From Rhododendron vialii (Eukaryota; Streptophyta; Magnoliopsida; Ericales; Ericaceae): a DNA stretch of 64,000 nt. Below the pieces are notes generated by a model that saw nothing but the letters and a program-made list of their open reading frames with translations, made no database searches and was not told where the DNA came from. This document shows positions 33,798-45,200 of this stretch, piece after piece (position 1 is the stretch's first letter; the number at the start of each line of letters is the position of its first letter). The stretch lies in the NCBI RefSeq assembly GCF_030253575.1, contig NC_080569.1, positions 2,973,501-3,037,500 of the forward strand, given 5' to 3'. The position numbers were made by a program, and so were the translations under genes.

Positions 33798-35883
33798 ATG
33801 ACGAAAAGATTCGAGATTGTACTACTTGTAGCAGGACTATTTCTCTGTGCAATTTCATGTGCCGCCCCGGAGGTATCCGTATCATGTATGATGGCCTATG
33901 ACGAAGGCAGTGCCCCTGCCGTCTTGGAGTCTCCAGAGTGTCCTCAATGGGGCCTTTCCTCTCGATCTCACAATGGAACGGGGAACTGCCAGTTTGCCAC
34001 ACTTCAGGGGCATAGGGACTATCAAGAGGATCACATCACGTGCAATCTTGAAATGAACATCCGTTTTCTTGGTACCATCAATCCCCCCCAATGTTCACTA
34101 GGGTTTAAACATAGTAAATATGGTTTTGAAATCTTTCATCAAATGTATTCTTGAAGCTGGTAACTCTTGAAGACTTACTATAGACAATTAGGTTGCTAAT
34201 ATTGACATATTGGTAGCACCATGAAGGAGTATTTGGTGTACTGAACTTTTGGGTATAACAGAAGAGGTTAATATTGTTGTGCTTTTCTGATTACAGGAAA
34301 AGACGGGCCTAAGGAGGTTTTCGTTGGTGTGGCAGCAGTATTTGATGGTCATGGTGGCAAAGAGGCTAGTGAGATGGCTTCAAAGAACTTTTTGGATTAC
34401 TTTTTCTTGCATGTTGTGTTCAACGCATACAAGCAAGCATTATCTTCCAAAGGGCTTAACGCAGACAAAGCAGGGGATTTTTGTTCAAATCTTTTGAGGT
34501 TGACTCTCACACGGTTTAGAAACATTAGGTTTTATTAGGAGTTTTGATAATTTTTATTTTCAGATGTGATTCTGTTTTTAATCTAAGGCCGGTTTATATT
34601 ATTAAGATTTCCGGTATTTATAGATGTCAGTCGAGTGTTTTTATTTTTGAATGAGATGTCGATGGTATACTTGCATTTGCTTGTTTAGCTTGAACAACAT
34701 TACTCAGATCTTAACTTTTCTTGTATGTTTCAAATCTTCTTTAAACTTATGCAATTTATTTCTGCCATGTTGTCATAGTCCAGATGAAGTTATACCTGTA
34801 TCTGGTGAAGCAGCGATGCATGATATCCTGAAGAAAGCCTTGTTGAGTACATTCCATGATATTGATACAGAGTTCTCACGGGTAAGTACCACTCTTTAGA
34901 GATTGTTTCAAAACCAGCATTTTTCATAATCTTTTGGTGATCATCCTATGTTTCCAGGAAGCTTTCGATCACGGATATGTTTCTGGATCCACTGGCACTG
35001 TTGTTCTCTTGGTAGATAGTCAGATGTTAGTTGCTAGCGTTGGTGATTCAAAAGCACTACTATGCTCAGCGAAAACTAAGAATGCTTTGGGGAATGAAGG
35101 TCTGATTCTTCCCGTCTTATCATGTCGCTCTTTGGTTGGATACAAGTTCACTGGGCACTGCTAGATTGAAAAACTACACTTCTTTTCTGTAGTTCACATT
35201 AACTAAGTAACATGCATACAAGTGAATTGGAATTCTTGCAAGTTTAATTTTGTGAATCGCCAATAACAGGCATTCCAAGTATGGTGCTTGAAGTGGAAGA
35301 GCTGACAAGAGATCATCATCCGGACAGAGATGATGAGAGAGCCCGAATAGAAGCTGCTGGTGGGTTCGTACGCTCATGGGGTGTGCCGCGTGTCAATGGT
35401 ATATTAGCGGTGTCTCGAGCTATTGGTGATGTTTACTTAAAAAGGTTAGTTTTCTGAATCTGAAGTTAGCTTAGTCTGCTCCTCCTTGTTAGTGATGTGA
35501 ATCGCTTAGTTGTCAAATATTTTTCATTTGCTCTGTGTGAACTTAAAGACAAGGATGAGGCATTTCCTATCTTGATTTCTCCTCTCATTTACAGGTATGG
35601 CGTTAGTCCTGTGCCTGAAGTGATAGATTGGCGACATTTAACTGCCAACGATAGCTATTTGGTAGTAGCATCTGACGGCATCTTCGAAAGTTTGAGTCCA
35701 CAGAACGTTTGTGATCTTTTACGGGATGCAGATGTCCAAGTCAATGAGATGTCAAAAAGCTCAGATTCATGCTCGTCCTCTTCGTCATTGGCTGACTGCA
35801 TTGTCAAAGAAGCGTACAAGAAGGGCAGTGGGGACAACTTGTCAGCTATTGTAATTCCACTGAAGTTTACCGGTCTTTCCTAA
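33798..35883 (+). CDS. protein phosphatase 2C with N-terminal signal/anchor segment (PP2C-1)
   Basis: Six exons: 33798-34071, 34297-34498, 34779-34881, 34958-35099, 35270-35444, 35595-35883 (1185 nt, 394 aa). PP2Cs are Mg/Mn-dependent Ser/Thr phosphatases. Metal and catalytic motifs are present: RDYQEDH (E77, D78), VFDGHGG (D108-G112), GSTGTVV (203-208), [21 protein letters not shown] (D326) and GSGDN (D379). Residues ~5-23 ([19 protein letters not shown]) look like a signal peptide or anchor, followed by a Cys-containing stretch ([11 protein letters not shown]), so secretory-pathway location is likely. This layout resembles the Arabidopsis PP2C51/PP2C44 type, but I give no symbol. The gene is in tandem with PP2C-2, sharing intron positions and phases. 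All introns are GT-AG. The start is the ATG directly before the hydrophobic segment. Confidence 0.93.
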
Positions 35884-36582
35884 GAACATCTGTGGACAGA
35901 AAGGATTGTGGAGGATCAACCATTTTTAGCTGTTGAATAGCAACTGCAACTGATCGATATTCGTCAAGTTTATACCTAACAGAGCATATTTTTCTTTTGC
36001 TCTAGAATTCATTTGAGGCAGGATTTTGCTAATTTTTGAAGGCTGATTTACCGTTTACGTACGGTACTTAAGTTTTTTGGTTCTTGTCAGTGCAGTGTAG
36101 AGAGATCAATTTCCTGCTGTATCTCTACAATTAGCGAGGGAAAGAAAGTTAACTTGTTCATTTTTGTGACTGATTTTTTTTCCTTGTCTTCTTCTCAGCC
36201 TTACAAAACAAACAAAAATCAGAAAGAATTGAGCTTTTTTTCTCCTTAATTTTTTCCGCTTTGCATTCTTTTGGTTCTTATTTGGTTAGAACGAAAGGAA
36301 AGGAAAGAAAGATGATGTTGTCAATCTGTAAAGCATGTTGCATTTGTAGTCATACGCATCATGTAATGGTGTACTCGGACCAGTGACATACTTCACTGCA
36401 AAGTGCCATCTTTGTAATGCCAGAAGCCCAAAAGATATCGAATCTACCCAAGTTTAGTCTCTCTCTTCTTCTTTTTTGTCAACTGTACTTGGTCTATTTT
36501 AATCACCCATATTGCGAACTATGAATTCTTGCTTAGTGAAAGTTGAAGGAAAAACGAGACTAAAAGGGTTAGTCTGATGGAT
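35884..36582. other. PP2C-1 3' flank
   Basis: 3' UTR-like, T-rich sequence; no gene or repeat of note. Confidence 0.5.
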
Positions 36583-36590
36583 GGGCACTC

Positions 36591-37139
36591 CAATGTTCTG
36601 AATACCGTACCGGCCTGGGTACCGGTTTTCCTACTGGTACGGTACGTACCGGTACCGGTCAGATACCGGGTACCGTTTCGGATTTACCGCAACTACAATA
36701 TATATATAATAATTATATATAATCATAATTCAAAAAAATCCCTCATACTATGCAATTCATCATAAAATATCCATGTGTTTGCATCTTGTCCCACATTGCC
36801 TAGTTGCAAAACTCTTTTCCATCTTAAATGACTTTGCACACTAGTGGACTTGTAAATAAGGACCTAAGGAGAGGCCTAACGCGCTCGGAAAAATGGGCCG
36901 TGGCCGAAGACAATTTGAAAAAATTGATTCGGAAACCAATTAACCGGATGCGAGTCACGGGTTATTCGCGCGAAGGGGGGGTGCAAATCCGGGATTTGAG
37001 CCTCGCGCACGTAATATGGTTAAGCCCACGTTTTGCGCTCCGGAAATTCCGGTACGCCGGTATTGAACGGTATTGGGGAGTTAAGGTACCGGTTTTTCTG
37101 AAATTCGGTACGTGGTACGGTACGGGATTGATAACATTG
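36591..37139. mobile_element. non-autonomous hAT element with GGTACCG-rich subterminal repeats
   Basis: 549-bp element with inverted ends CAATGTTCTGAATACCGTACC and, inverted, CAATGTTATCAATCCCGTAC. It is flanked by the exact 8-mer GGGCACTC at 36583-36590 and 37140-37147. CA...TG ends plus an 8-bp TSD define hAT. Subterminal regions are packed with GGTAC/GTACC/ACCGG motifs, like transposase-binding arrays. The open frame at 36828-37178 overlaps its right half and is not hAT transposase. Confidence 0.92.
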
Positions 37140-37147
37140 GGGCACTC

Positions 37148-38566
37148 CCTACAGGTTGCAATGAGATTTGGAATTTGAAGGTGAAGAAATCATCTTATTG
37201 GCATGTGTATCAATGTATTTAATCCTAGGCCATCGCGGTTCGAAAATGAGGGAAGAGTGTGAAGATTTTTTCTGACCAAGGAAAGAGGCTCAACCATCTC
37301 ATAACAAAAGAGGTAGGAGAGGAGGAGGAGAGGGAGGGAAGAGATGACGGAACCGCCGGGGAGTGCCCATCCATCAGTCTAACCCCAATTAGCTGTGGAA
37401 AAGTGCATGTGGCTCAAACTCTACCCCATGCACTTTTCGTCGAAATCGGCAACTATACTACATTGAGGATATTTTTAATGACTAAAAGGGGAAAAATTAA
37501 ACTTAGAGGACCAAAATGGGAGTTGACCCAATACTTTAGGGAGTTGACGGTAATGTAGCCCAAACCCCCGAAATACCGGTATGTCTTTTGGCGCTGTTCT
37601 TTATTTATGCATGCGATGAAGAGAGACGTGTTAAGGGTTTTGGACGGTGACCACTCAGACCCATAATAAAGTACTCGTTTCTGCTCTCTCTATTTTTCCC
37701 TAAATTCTTTCACGAGTTTTTCGGAAGGTGGGTTTCTCTTTTGTGGTTTTGATTAGGCAGTACTGGACCTACTGGTACTTGTTTTCCGTTCTTGTTTTGA
37801 TCTTTGTGCAGTCAATTGGTTGATTTGGTTTCTTTAGCATGTGTATGTTTGTTTGGGTTCTTCTGGGTGGACTCAATCGGATTGTAGCCAATGGTTTGTC
37901 TTCAATTCTAATTTTTGGCCATTGTGGGTTTGTTAGCCTTTGAACTTGAAGCTTTTTGAACGTCATTCTTTCTTGTATTATAGGTGTTTGATGATATATG
38001 GAAGCCAAAAACCGTATCCAAAGCTTCTTGAATCTGTCCAGGCTACTGTAATTTTTTTTGGAAAAAAACTAAACGGTTAATTCAAGCACTGGGAGTTTTT
38101 AAAAAAATTTACAAGAAAATATTTTTTTCAATCAAATACTGGAAATTCTTTTATTATTCAGAAAGAACCTCATTGTTATTGCTTATATATTCCTCCTCTG
38201 AGTCCTCTTCTAGATTGTCAATATTCTACCAATGTAGTGTCCTGTTTCTCTCAAAACTCTGGTATGCGACATGACTACCAACTATGGCTTGGACAATTAC
38301 ATGAATCATGAGAAAAACTAATCAACTTTCATTAGTTGTATGCGGAATTTCAATTCTCACATGATTTCTAGGATTCAAACTGTATAATAGTTTATTGTGT
38401 TAAGCTTCAAGTTATTATCCTATCCTAAATTACTTGCCTGATTCCTTACATTCGGTAGAGAAAAATCTCCCTTTTGAAATTACCATAATTGCTTTGGCCT
38501 TGTATTATGCAACAGGACTTTGTTTAACATTCTTTCTCAGGCGTTGAATTTGATCTTCCAATAAAG
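37148..38566. other. intergenic and probable 5' leader of PP2C-2
   Basis: A purine-rich tract (37310-37350) is followed by sequence from ~37650 that looks like promoter and 5' UTR, perhaps with a leader intron ending at the TTTCTCAG at ~38541. No additional gene. Confidence 0.45.
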
Positions 38567-41125
38567 ATGGGTGGACTTAAGGTTGTGTTACTCGTACTAG
38601 GAATATTGATGTTTGCAATTCCATGTTCCTATGGAGTATCAGTAGCGTGTATGGAGGTTTATGACGAGGGTCGTGCTCCTGCTGTTTTTAGATCTCCGGA
38701 ATGCCATGATTGGGTTCTCTCTGCCAAAGCTCACCAAAATGAAACTATGAACTGCCAGTTTGAGACAACTCGGGGAAGAAGGAGATATCAAGAGGATCGA
38801 ATTTCATGCAATCTTGATATGCAGATACCATTGCTTGGTAATCCCAGTAATCACCGGCTATTGTTTCTGTGCTTTGGTTTCTGGTTCAGTGCTAGATGAT
38901 TGCTTATGTTAAGCGATTGGTTTTGTACTACTTAAGTGAAATTAAGTTTCTGGAGCTTGACAATTGTGCAGGTGAAAATGGGCAGGAAGACGTCGGGGTT
39001 GGTGTGGTGGCAGTCTTTGATGGTCATATCGGAAAGGAAGCTAGTGAAATGGCCTCAAAACTTGTGTTGGATTATTTTTTCGTGCACTCTATGATTGGCT
39101 CGTTCAAGAACTGGTTATCATTAAAGGAAGAACAAAATCTGGCTTTTCAGAATAGTAATGAAGATGTAGAACTAGAGCCGCGTAAATCAACTATTGCGAG
39201 GTGGGTTCCTTTTGACATATTTTGAATTAAGACGTTTGTTAACTGATTTTTTTTTAAATAGAGATGATTGGTTCCTATTTGTAGATATCAACCAAACGTG
39301 CACACAACTATAAACTTGCATAGTTGCACCCTTCTTAGAAGTCCAAGACAACATCTTCACACTTTGCACCTTCCAAGTTTCCAAGAAAAACTTTAATCAA
39401 GTTTCCAAAATATGTTTTGATCACGTCTTAATTCTTATGATTATGTGGTGGCTTACATCTGGAATTCAGTGCTCGTCTATAGTGAATCACTTTTGGTTGC
39501 TTGGTCTCCATTCAAGAAGTTTGTACTATTCCCTATACAAAAAATGAAATCTCTTACTTCGTTGACGATAATAGTAATACCTTTTTCTTCTATTGAGCTG
39601 GTATTCATTTAGTACAGGCGTTATCCTTCCAAAAAAGAGCTGTCCATTGTTTGAACTACTTTATGCCTTCTTGATTGGCTTTTTAATTAGTGGAGAAGCA
39701 TAATCCTCATAAAACTAGGGATTCTAAAGTCTGTTCTACTTATTTCGTAATTTTGTTATATTGTCCGAGTACAGTGGCAGTTTGGAAGGAACATCACAGG
39801 TGATACTGCAAGAATCGACACGCATGGGAATCTTGCAGAAAGCGCTGGTGAAGACAATCAAGGATATCGATTCAGCGTTCAGCGAGGCAAGTTTGCTTTT
39901 TCTTTTCTTATTTTTATTGCAGCCTTTCATGTATGGGAGTATAACTTGTGGTTCCTTCTGCTTTCCATGGCATTTGTATATTAGACTAAGTTCTTCTCCT
40001 AACTTTGTTAATTGGCTCTATACTTTCAGGCAGCTTTCGAAAACGATTTAGCAGCAGGATCTACAGCTGTTGTTGCTCTTCTGGTAGATGGTCAAATTTT
40101 AGTTGCCAATGTTGGTGACTCAAAAGCCCTTCTATGCTCTGAGAAACTTCCCCTGCACCGAGAGGCTGATGGTTAACTCTCTTTCTGTTGAACGATAATA
40201 TTTAGTCCTTTCTTTTGTTCAATTTGCGGTCCACTTACAGTATAACAATGACAATGCATCCAATAAGCAAAGATAGAATTGCTAGAATGATATTACATTC
40301 ACTTTAATGTTTGTGCACATGCATAATATGGCTTAAAAATTGGACTCACTCACTAATACACTTCAAATATGGTGGCTTGATGTTTTGGTACTACTTCTCA
40401 CAACTGATGTTGCTTTAAAATTATAGGTGCATCAATCCCCTATCTTTCTGTTAAAGAATTAACTAGAGATCATAATCCACATAGAGATGAAGAGAGAGCC
40501 AGGATTGAAGCAGCTGGTGGCGTTATCTCTTGGTATGACACGCCTGTAATCAACGGTCATTTTCCTATGACCCGTGCTCTTGGCGACATTCCCTTAAAGA
40601 GGTACAGTTCCCAACTCAAAACAAAGCTTGAATGTTGATTTCATTGCCAATTATTGCCACTTTCTAGGACTTCAACTTTGTTCAAAATTATGTCCCCACA
40701 CTGATAATGTTACATGCAGTCGCTAAACATGAGCATTTTTAGGGTTTTCATTGTTCAACGTTTCGTATGTTTTTTTTCTCAGGTATGGTATAATATCTGA
40801 TCCAGAAGTGACAGATTGGCAACCTTTAGCCGCCGATGACAGCTATCTGGTGGTTGCATCTGATGGCATATTTGAGAGTCTAAAGCCACAGAAAGTATGT
40901 AATCTCATAAGAGATGCACACTTCCAAGACACAAAGAAATCGAAGCAATTGGATTCTTGTTTAGACCAGTCCTCATTAGCCAACTGCATTGTTCGCACTG
41001 CTTTCAAGAAAGGCAGCACTGATAATCTGTCTGCCGTGGTGGTTCCTCTAAGGTCAGCCAGTTTTCCCCTGCGAAATCCTGAAAGAAGGATTTGGAATTG
41101 GATTAAGCTTTTTTCCTTCGTTTAG
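38567..41125 (+). CDS. protein phosphatase 2C with N-terminal signal/anchor segment (PP2C-2, tandem paralogue)
   Basis: Six exons: 38567-38837, 38972-39200, 39775-39886, 40030-40171, 40427-40601, 40783-41125 (1272 nt, 423 aa). Exons 4 and 5 have exactly the same lengths (142 and 175) as in PP2C-1, and all intron phases match. Residues ~4-22 (LKVVLLVLGILMFAIPCSY) form a signal-like segment. Motifs: RRYQEDR (E76, D77), VFDGHIG (D107), [28 protein letters not shown] (D337), GSTDN. The acidic metal ligands remain, but the usual DGHGG is DGHIG (Ile110) and SRAIGD is TRALGD, so activity may differ. Intron 3 has a GC donor in perfect context (GAG|GCAAGT). The C-terminus is ~30 residues longer than PP2C-1, ending in a basic/aromatic tail (RRIWNWIKLFSFV). 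Confidence 0.92.
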
Positions 41126-42085
41126 CACCTTGATTGCTTTGTCTAGAGTTTTTCTTTCCTGTAATTAAGAATGAATATGATTAGGAGTGAAAGAGCATCG
41201 CCTGCATTAAGAATAGTATTTTGTGAAAAGACCTACGCACTCCGATGAATTGAAAGCTGATGGTTTTTTGTAAAGCATTAACACTGTCATGGGAATAAAA
41301 TGACAGATTAAGAAGATAACACACCTCTGGTTTTTGGCCTACCATACAAGCAGAGGTCGCAAGAAGCAACTTGCATAGGCGGCCATAAAATAACTGGAAA
41401 ACGAGAAGCTTGTCCCAATAAGAGAGACAGGAAGACCGTTCACAGAGAAGGTAAAAAGTAAAAACAAAGGTTAGCTTGCAGCAATCCGTGCAAAAAGTTC
41501 AAGTTACATCAAAATAATGCAGAACTTACTCATGTAGCTGATCCCAACTAATTGGGACTTAAGGTTCTTTTCGATTTTGGTTTTGGTTTTAATGCATGAA
41601 TGCTGAATAGTCAGTAATGGGCTATGCCTGGTGGAGGAGTCATTCATGTTTTGGGTGTGCACCTACTTGGAATTAGTGGATCATAAATGGGCTCTTGTGT
41701 GGTTTCCAGGGTCACTGAAGGCTGGGCCTATTAAGCCCGATCAGTATGGTAGACCAACCTGTGTCAGTTTGTAAAAAAATAACCAATGACAATACCAAGA
41801 AGATGTTTCGGAAAACGCCGGAACCATACGAAAACCATTAGTGTTTGGTGTTTTCGAAACACCCTTAAGTAATTTTCCTTTTCTGCCTATGCAGATTACA
41901 TTGGTCTGCGTTCTTCATTATTTAAAAGGAACATAAGGAGACAATTTGAGCTCAAAGACAATCTCCCAATTTAGCAAAATCTACCTAAAGGTTTCTTGAT
42001 TAGTATCTGATTGTCTCTGTCTTCTTATTTAGAAGTTTCAAAACTGAAGTAGCAGGTTGCCTTCTATCTTTTCCAACAACAGAAC
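41126..42085. other. PP2C-2 3' flank and intergenic DNA
   Basis: 3' UTR-like sequence, then intergenic DNA without a recognised gene. Confidence 0.5.
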
Positions 42086-42253
42086 CAGTGTTCTAAAAGT
42101 CAGCTGACTACTCCCCGCCTAGGCGCTAGGCAGTGGTTCAACGCCTAGATAGGCAGCCAACTAGTAGGTGCCTAGTCCCTGCTTGGTCACTAAAACGGCC
42201 GACTAGTCAGCCCTTTTCCACCCGATTAGCGCCCAACGACTTTTAGAATATTG
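42086..42253. mobile_element. hAT-type MITE
   Basis: 168-bp element with ends CAGTGTTCTAAAAGTC and, inverted, CAATATTCTAAAAGTC. Flanking 8-mers AACAGAAC (42078-42085) and AACAAAAC (42254-42261) match at 7 of 8 positions. The interior has inverted CGCCTAGGCG-like and GCCTAG/CTAGGC motifs. Confidence 0.85.
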
Positions 42254-45200
42254 AACAAAACAACAACAGAAAAGTTAACACTTGGTGAAGTTGTTAACTA
42301 ACTATTTGGGGGTTTGTGGAAATCGGGTGTCCCATAAACCTTGAAGTTTGCTGAGCTAAGAAAGGCATTGGAGTCTGTTACTCCAGCTACGGCAATGTTT
42401 TATTGTTTTGGAAGCACGTGATGCTTGACTAGTTAAGTACTAGTTTTTTGGGGATAGAGAGAGAGGGGCTGTTGACTTGTTTTGGTCCTCTCTCATGTAG
42501 GGATGGCATCATCTTTAGGTAGTCTCTTTAGTTTATCTTTCTTTATATGTTGGAAGTAGTAATTGGTATTTTGAATACTTCTTAAACTCTCTCTTCTTTT
42601 TATGAATGAAGTTCTTGTAGTCAAAAAAAGAAAAAAAAAGAAAAAGAAACATCAGTGGGATTAAGTTGCTCATTATATACCCATCAAAGAATAACAAATG
42701 AAACAAAAAAGAAAAGAAAAGAAAAGAAAAAGGAATTTGTATACGACAATGTCTTGTTTTAGGCTCTTTTATTTGAAGGCAAAATAGGTATACAAATTCG
42801 ACCACATCATGTGATACAAGCATAATTCGTATATAAACATCGCATTATATCTCATTTGGTATATGGCTATGAACTCCCTATTTTCCTTTGTAATGAAACA
42901 AGAAAGCATAATTTGTCTATAAATTATAAAATATCACATCATATCTCACTCAGTAAAATACTATCATGTTGTTATATTTCTCCTTATTTTCCTTTGTAAT
43001 GAAACGAGAACAAAAGGCTCCGTTTTACATGTGAAATCGTTCTATGTATGTGGGTCTACTTGTATCGATCAACTGTGGACCCCAACATACAAGTAGGTCG
43101 GAGCGATTTCAAACAAAAGTGTGTTTGGAGTTTCATGCCACAAACAAAATACCTTAGGAAACAAACCTAAAGTTTGGGTTGGACAGTTGGACTGCATCTA
43201 ATATTTGCAGGAATCAGAAAACGTTAGGTCCCACCACTTAGAATTTGAGATCGGTTGACATGTTTTGTGGGACCTAGTATATACCGTGGACAGAATCCAC
43301 ATACTCGTGATCTCGCACGAAGTTGTAGGGACAGGACAGCACTTTGAAAAATTATTAGGTGGTTTTGGACACCGTCATATGGTGTCCAATATACACCAAT
43401 ATCTTATCATCGTCTAATATTTTTATTTGTCACACATTTTTTGTCAGGACTAGCATTACTTTTATAATCTCCTTTGGAGATGGAGTAGGTTGTGGGGTAA
43501 CACGTAGTAGTGTCCTATGAGTACTGAATATTACTCACCAGTTAGAGTGCCCACTCACAGGTAATAATTAAACATTCTCGGAGTATCCGTGATGTCGCAT
43601 ACGTGGTACTCACGACCACTTATGCAGCGACACATCATCTAATTAGGAATATTATTATTCATTTTTGTTTGATGGTTTGAAGGCGATAAGTGACCCACAT
43701 AGTATGGTGGCGATCTATCATTTACGAAGGGTATCATATGATAATGTCACATGGTACTCTAGGAATACGGACCGAATACAAAATAATTGGCCCCACTCGC
43801 TCGGGGCAAAATCATCCGAGCAACAGAATACAACACTTTATGATGAAAAAACAAAACAAAACAAAAAACAACAACACTTTACCCTTTAATCACAATCTTT
43901 TAGTACTCAAAACCGCGTAAACCCTATGTTCCCGCAAAGCATTCAAATTGAGGGCGTTTTATACGCCAATTAGGGTTCTCCTCCTACAACGTGCCGCGAA
44001 ATGGTCCCCCATTGCCCTTAACATCTCCATTGTTGGCTTAACTTAAAGAACTTTTAACATAAGGGGAGATAAATTCTGTAAAGATTGAAAAAAAACAGAA
44101 CAATGGTAAAAAAAAATGTCTTTCTAAGAACGACAAGAAATTCATTATCATCATAAAATCACAACATACACCTTTTTCTGCTTGCGGTCACTACAATAAT
44201 AAATTGCAATGCTAACATATTGCGTACGAGTAGAAGAGATGACAAATACACCCATATGGGGGAGCCGAATTTTTTAAGAAATGGGGGTCAATGCCTAACT
44301 AATCCGGTCTTTTTCCTATTTGCTAATACAATATTAATATGTGCTCCTATTAACAATAGAAAAGCACTAACGATTATCTTCAAGGGTGGATGTTAATAAT
44401 ATGCAAAAAGTGCAGGAATTGAAATCTAAAAAAAGGATATAGTATCCGCTCATACCGTACGGAAACTAGCAAAATCGTAAATTTAAAAGGAGACGACACT
44501 GGAATTTTAGTGAAAGTAAAGTGCTTCGTACTTGGGACAATTTCAACACATTTTGTGGGGTCAAGACAAGATTCAATCGTGAGCGTGTATGCAATTTGAG
44601 GATGAAAAATTATAAACGGTGATTTTCACTGGCGATGACCCATCCAACAAAAATCTAACCGATGACCAATTTGAGGATAGTAAAACCACGTGTTAACGAG
44701 GAGAGAATGTAATGTAGTAGAATCAACATTGATTAGTCAATTTTCCTCCGAAGAGAACACTTCCACTGAATTATTATTACAGTATTATTATTGTTTTGGT
44801 GTGGGAACAGAAAAAAAAAAATAGAACTTTGAGGATCAAATTTTGAAAGTCTTTATTCTTATCCACCCAAAGACAAGTCATGTGAATAAAAAAAGTACTA
44901 ATGATTATGAAACAAACCCACCGCCCCATAGGTGAAGGAAACAGTAACAGATCAATTAGGAGTACTGATTTTCTCAATTTCCAAATTATTAACCACACCC
45001 ATCAAGGGGAGTGCGAAATCCCAAGTTGTGAGTTGATTTCCGCACTCCCCTTGGAGTGCGGCTATTTTGGGGGTGCGAAAATCACTGTCCCAACATGATC
45101 TACAAGTACCAAATGAATTCTCAAAAGTGTCAACAATGAGGGGAAAAAAGGGGGGTCCACGTGTATGTAAGATGTTGTGTTTAGATTATTGTGTATATAT

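Noticed and set aside
36828-37178. 116-aa + strand open frame
   Set aside because: It lies mostly inside the hAT element at 36591-37139, crosses its right terminus and TSD, and does not resemble transposase.
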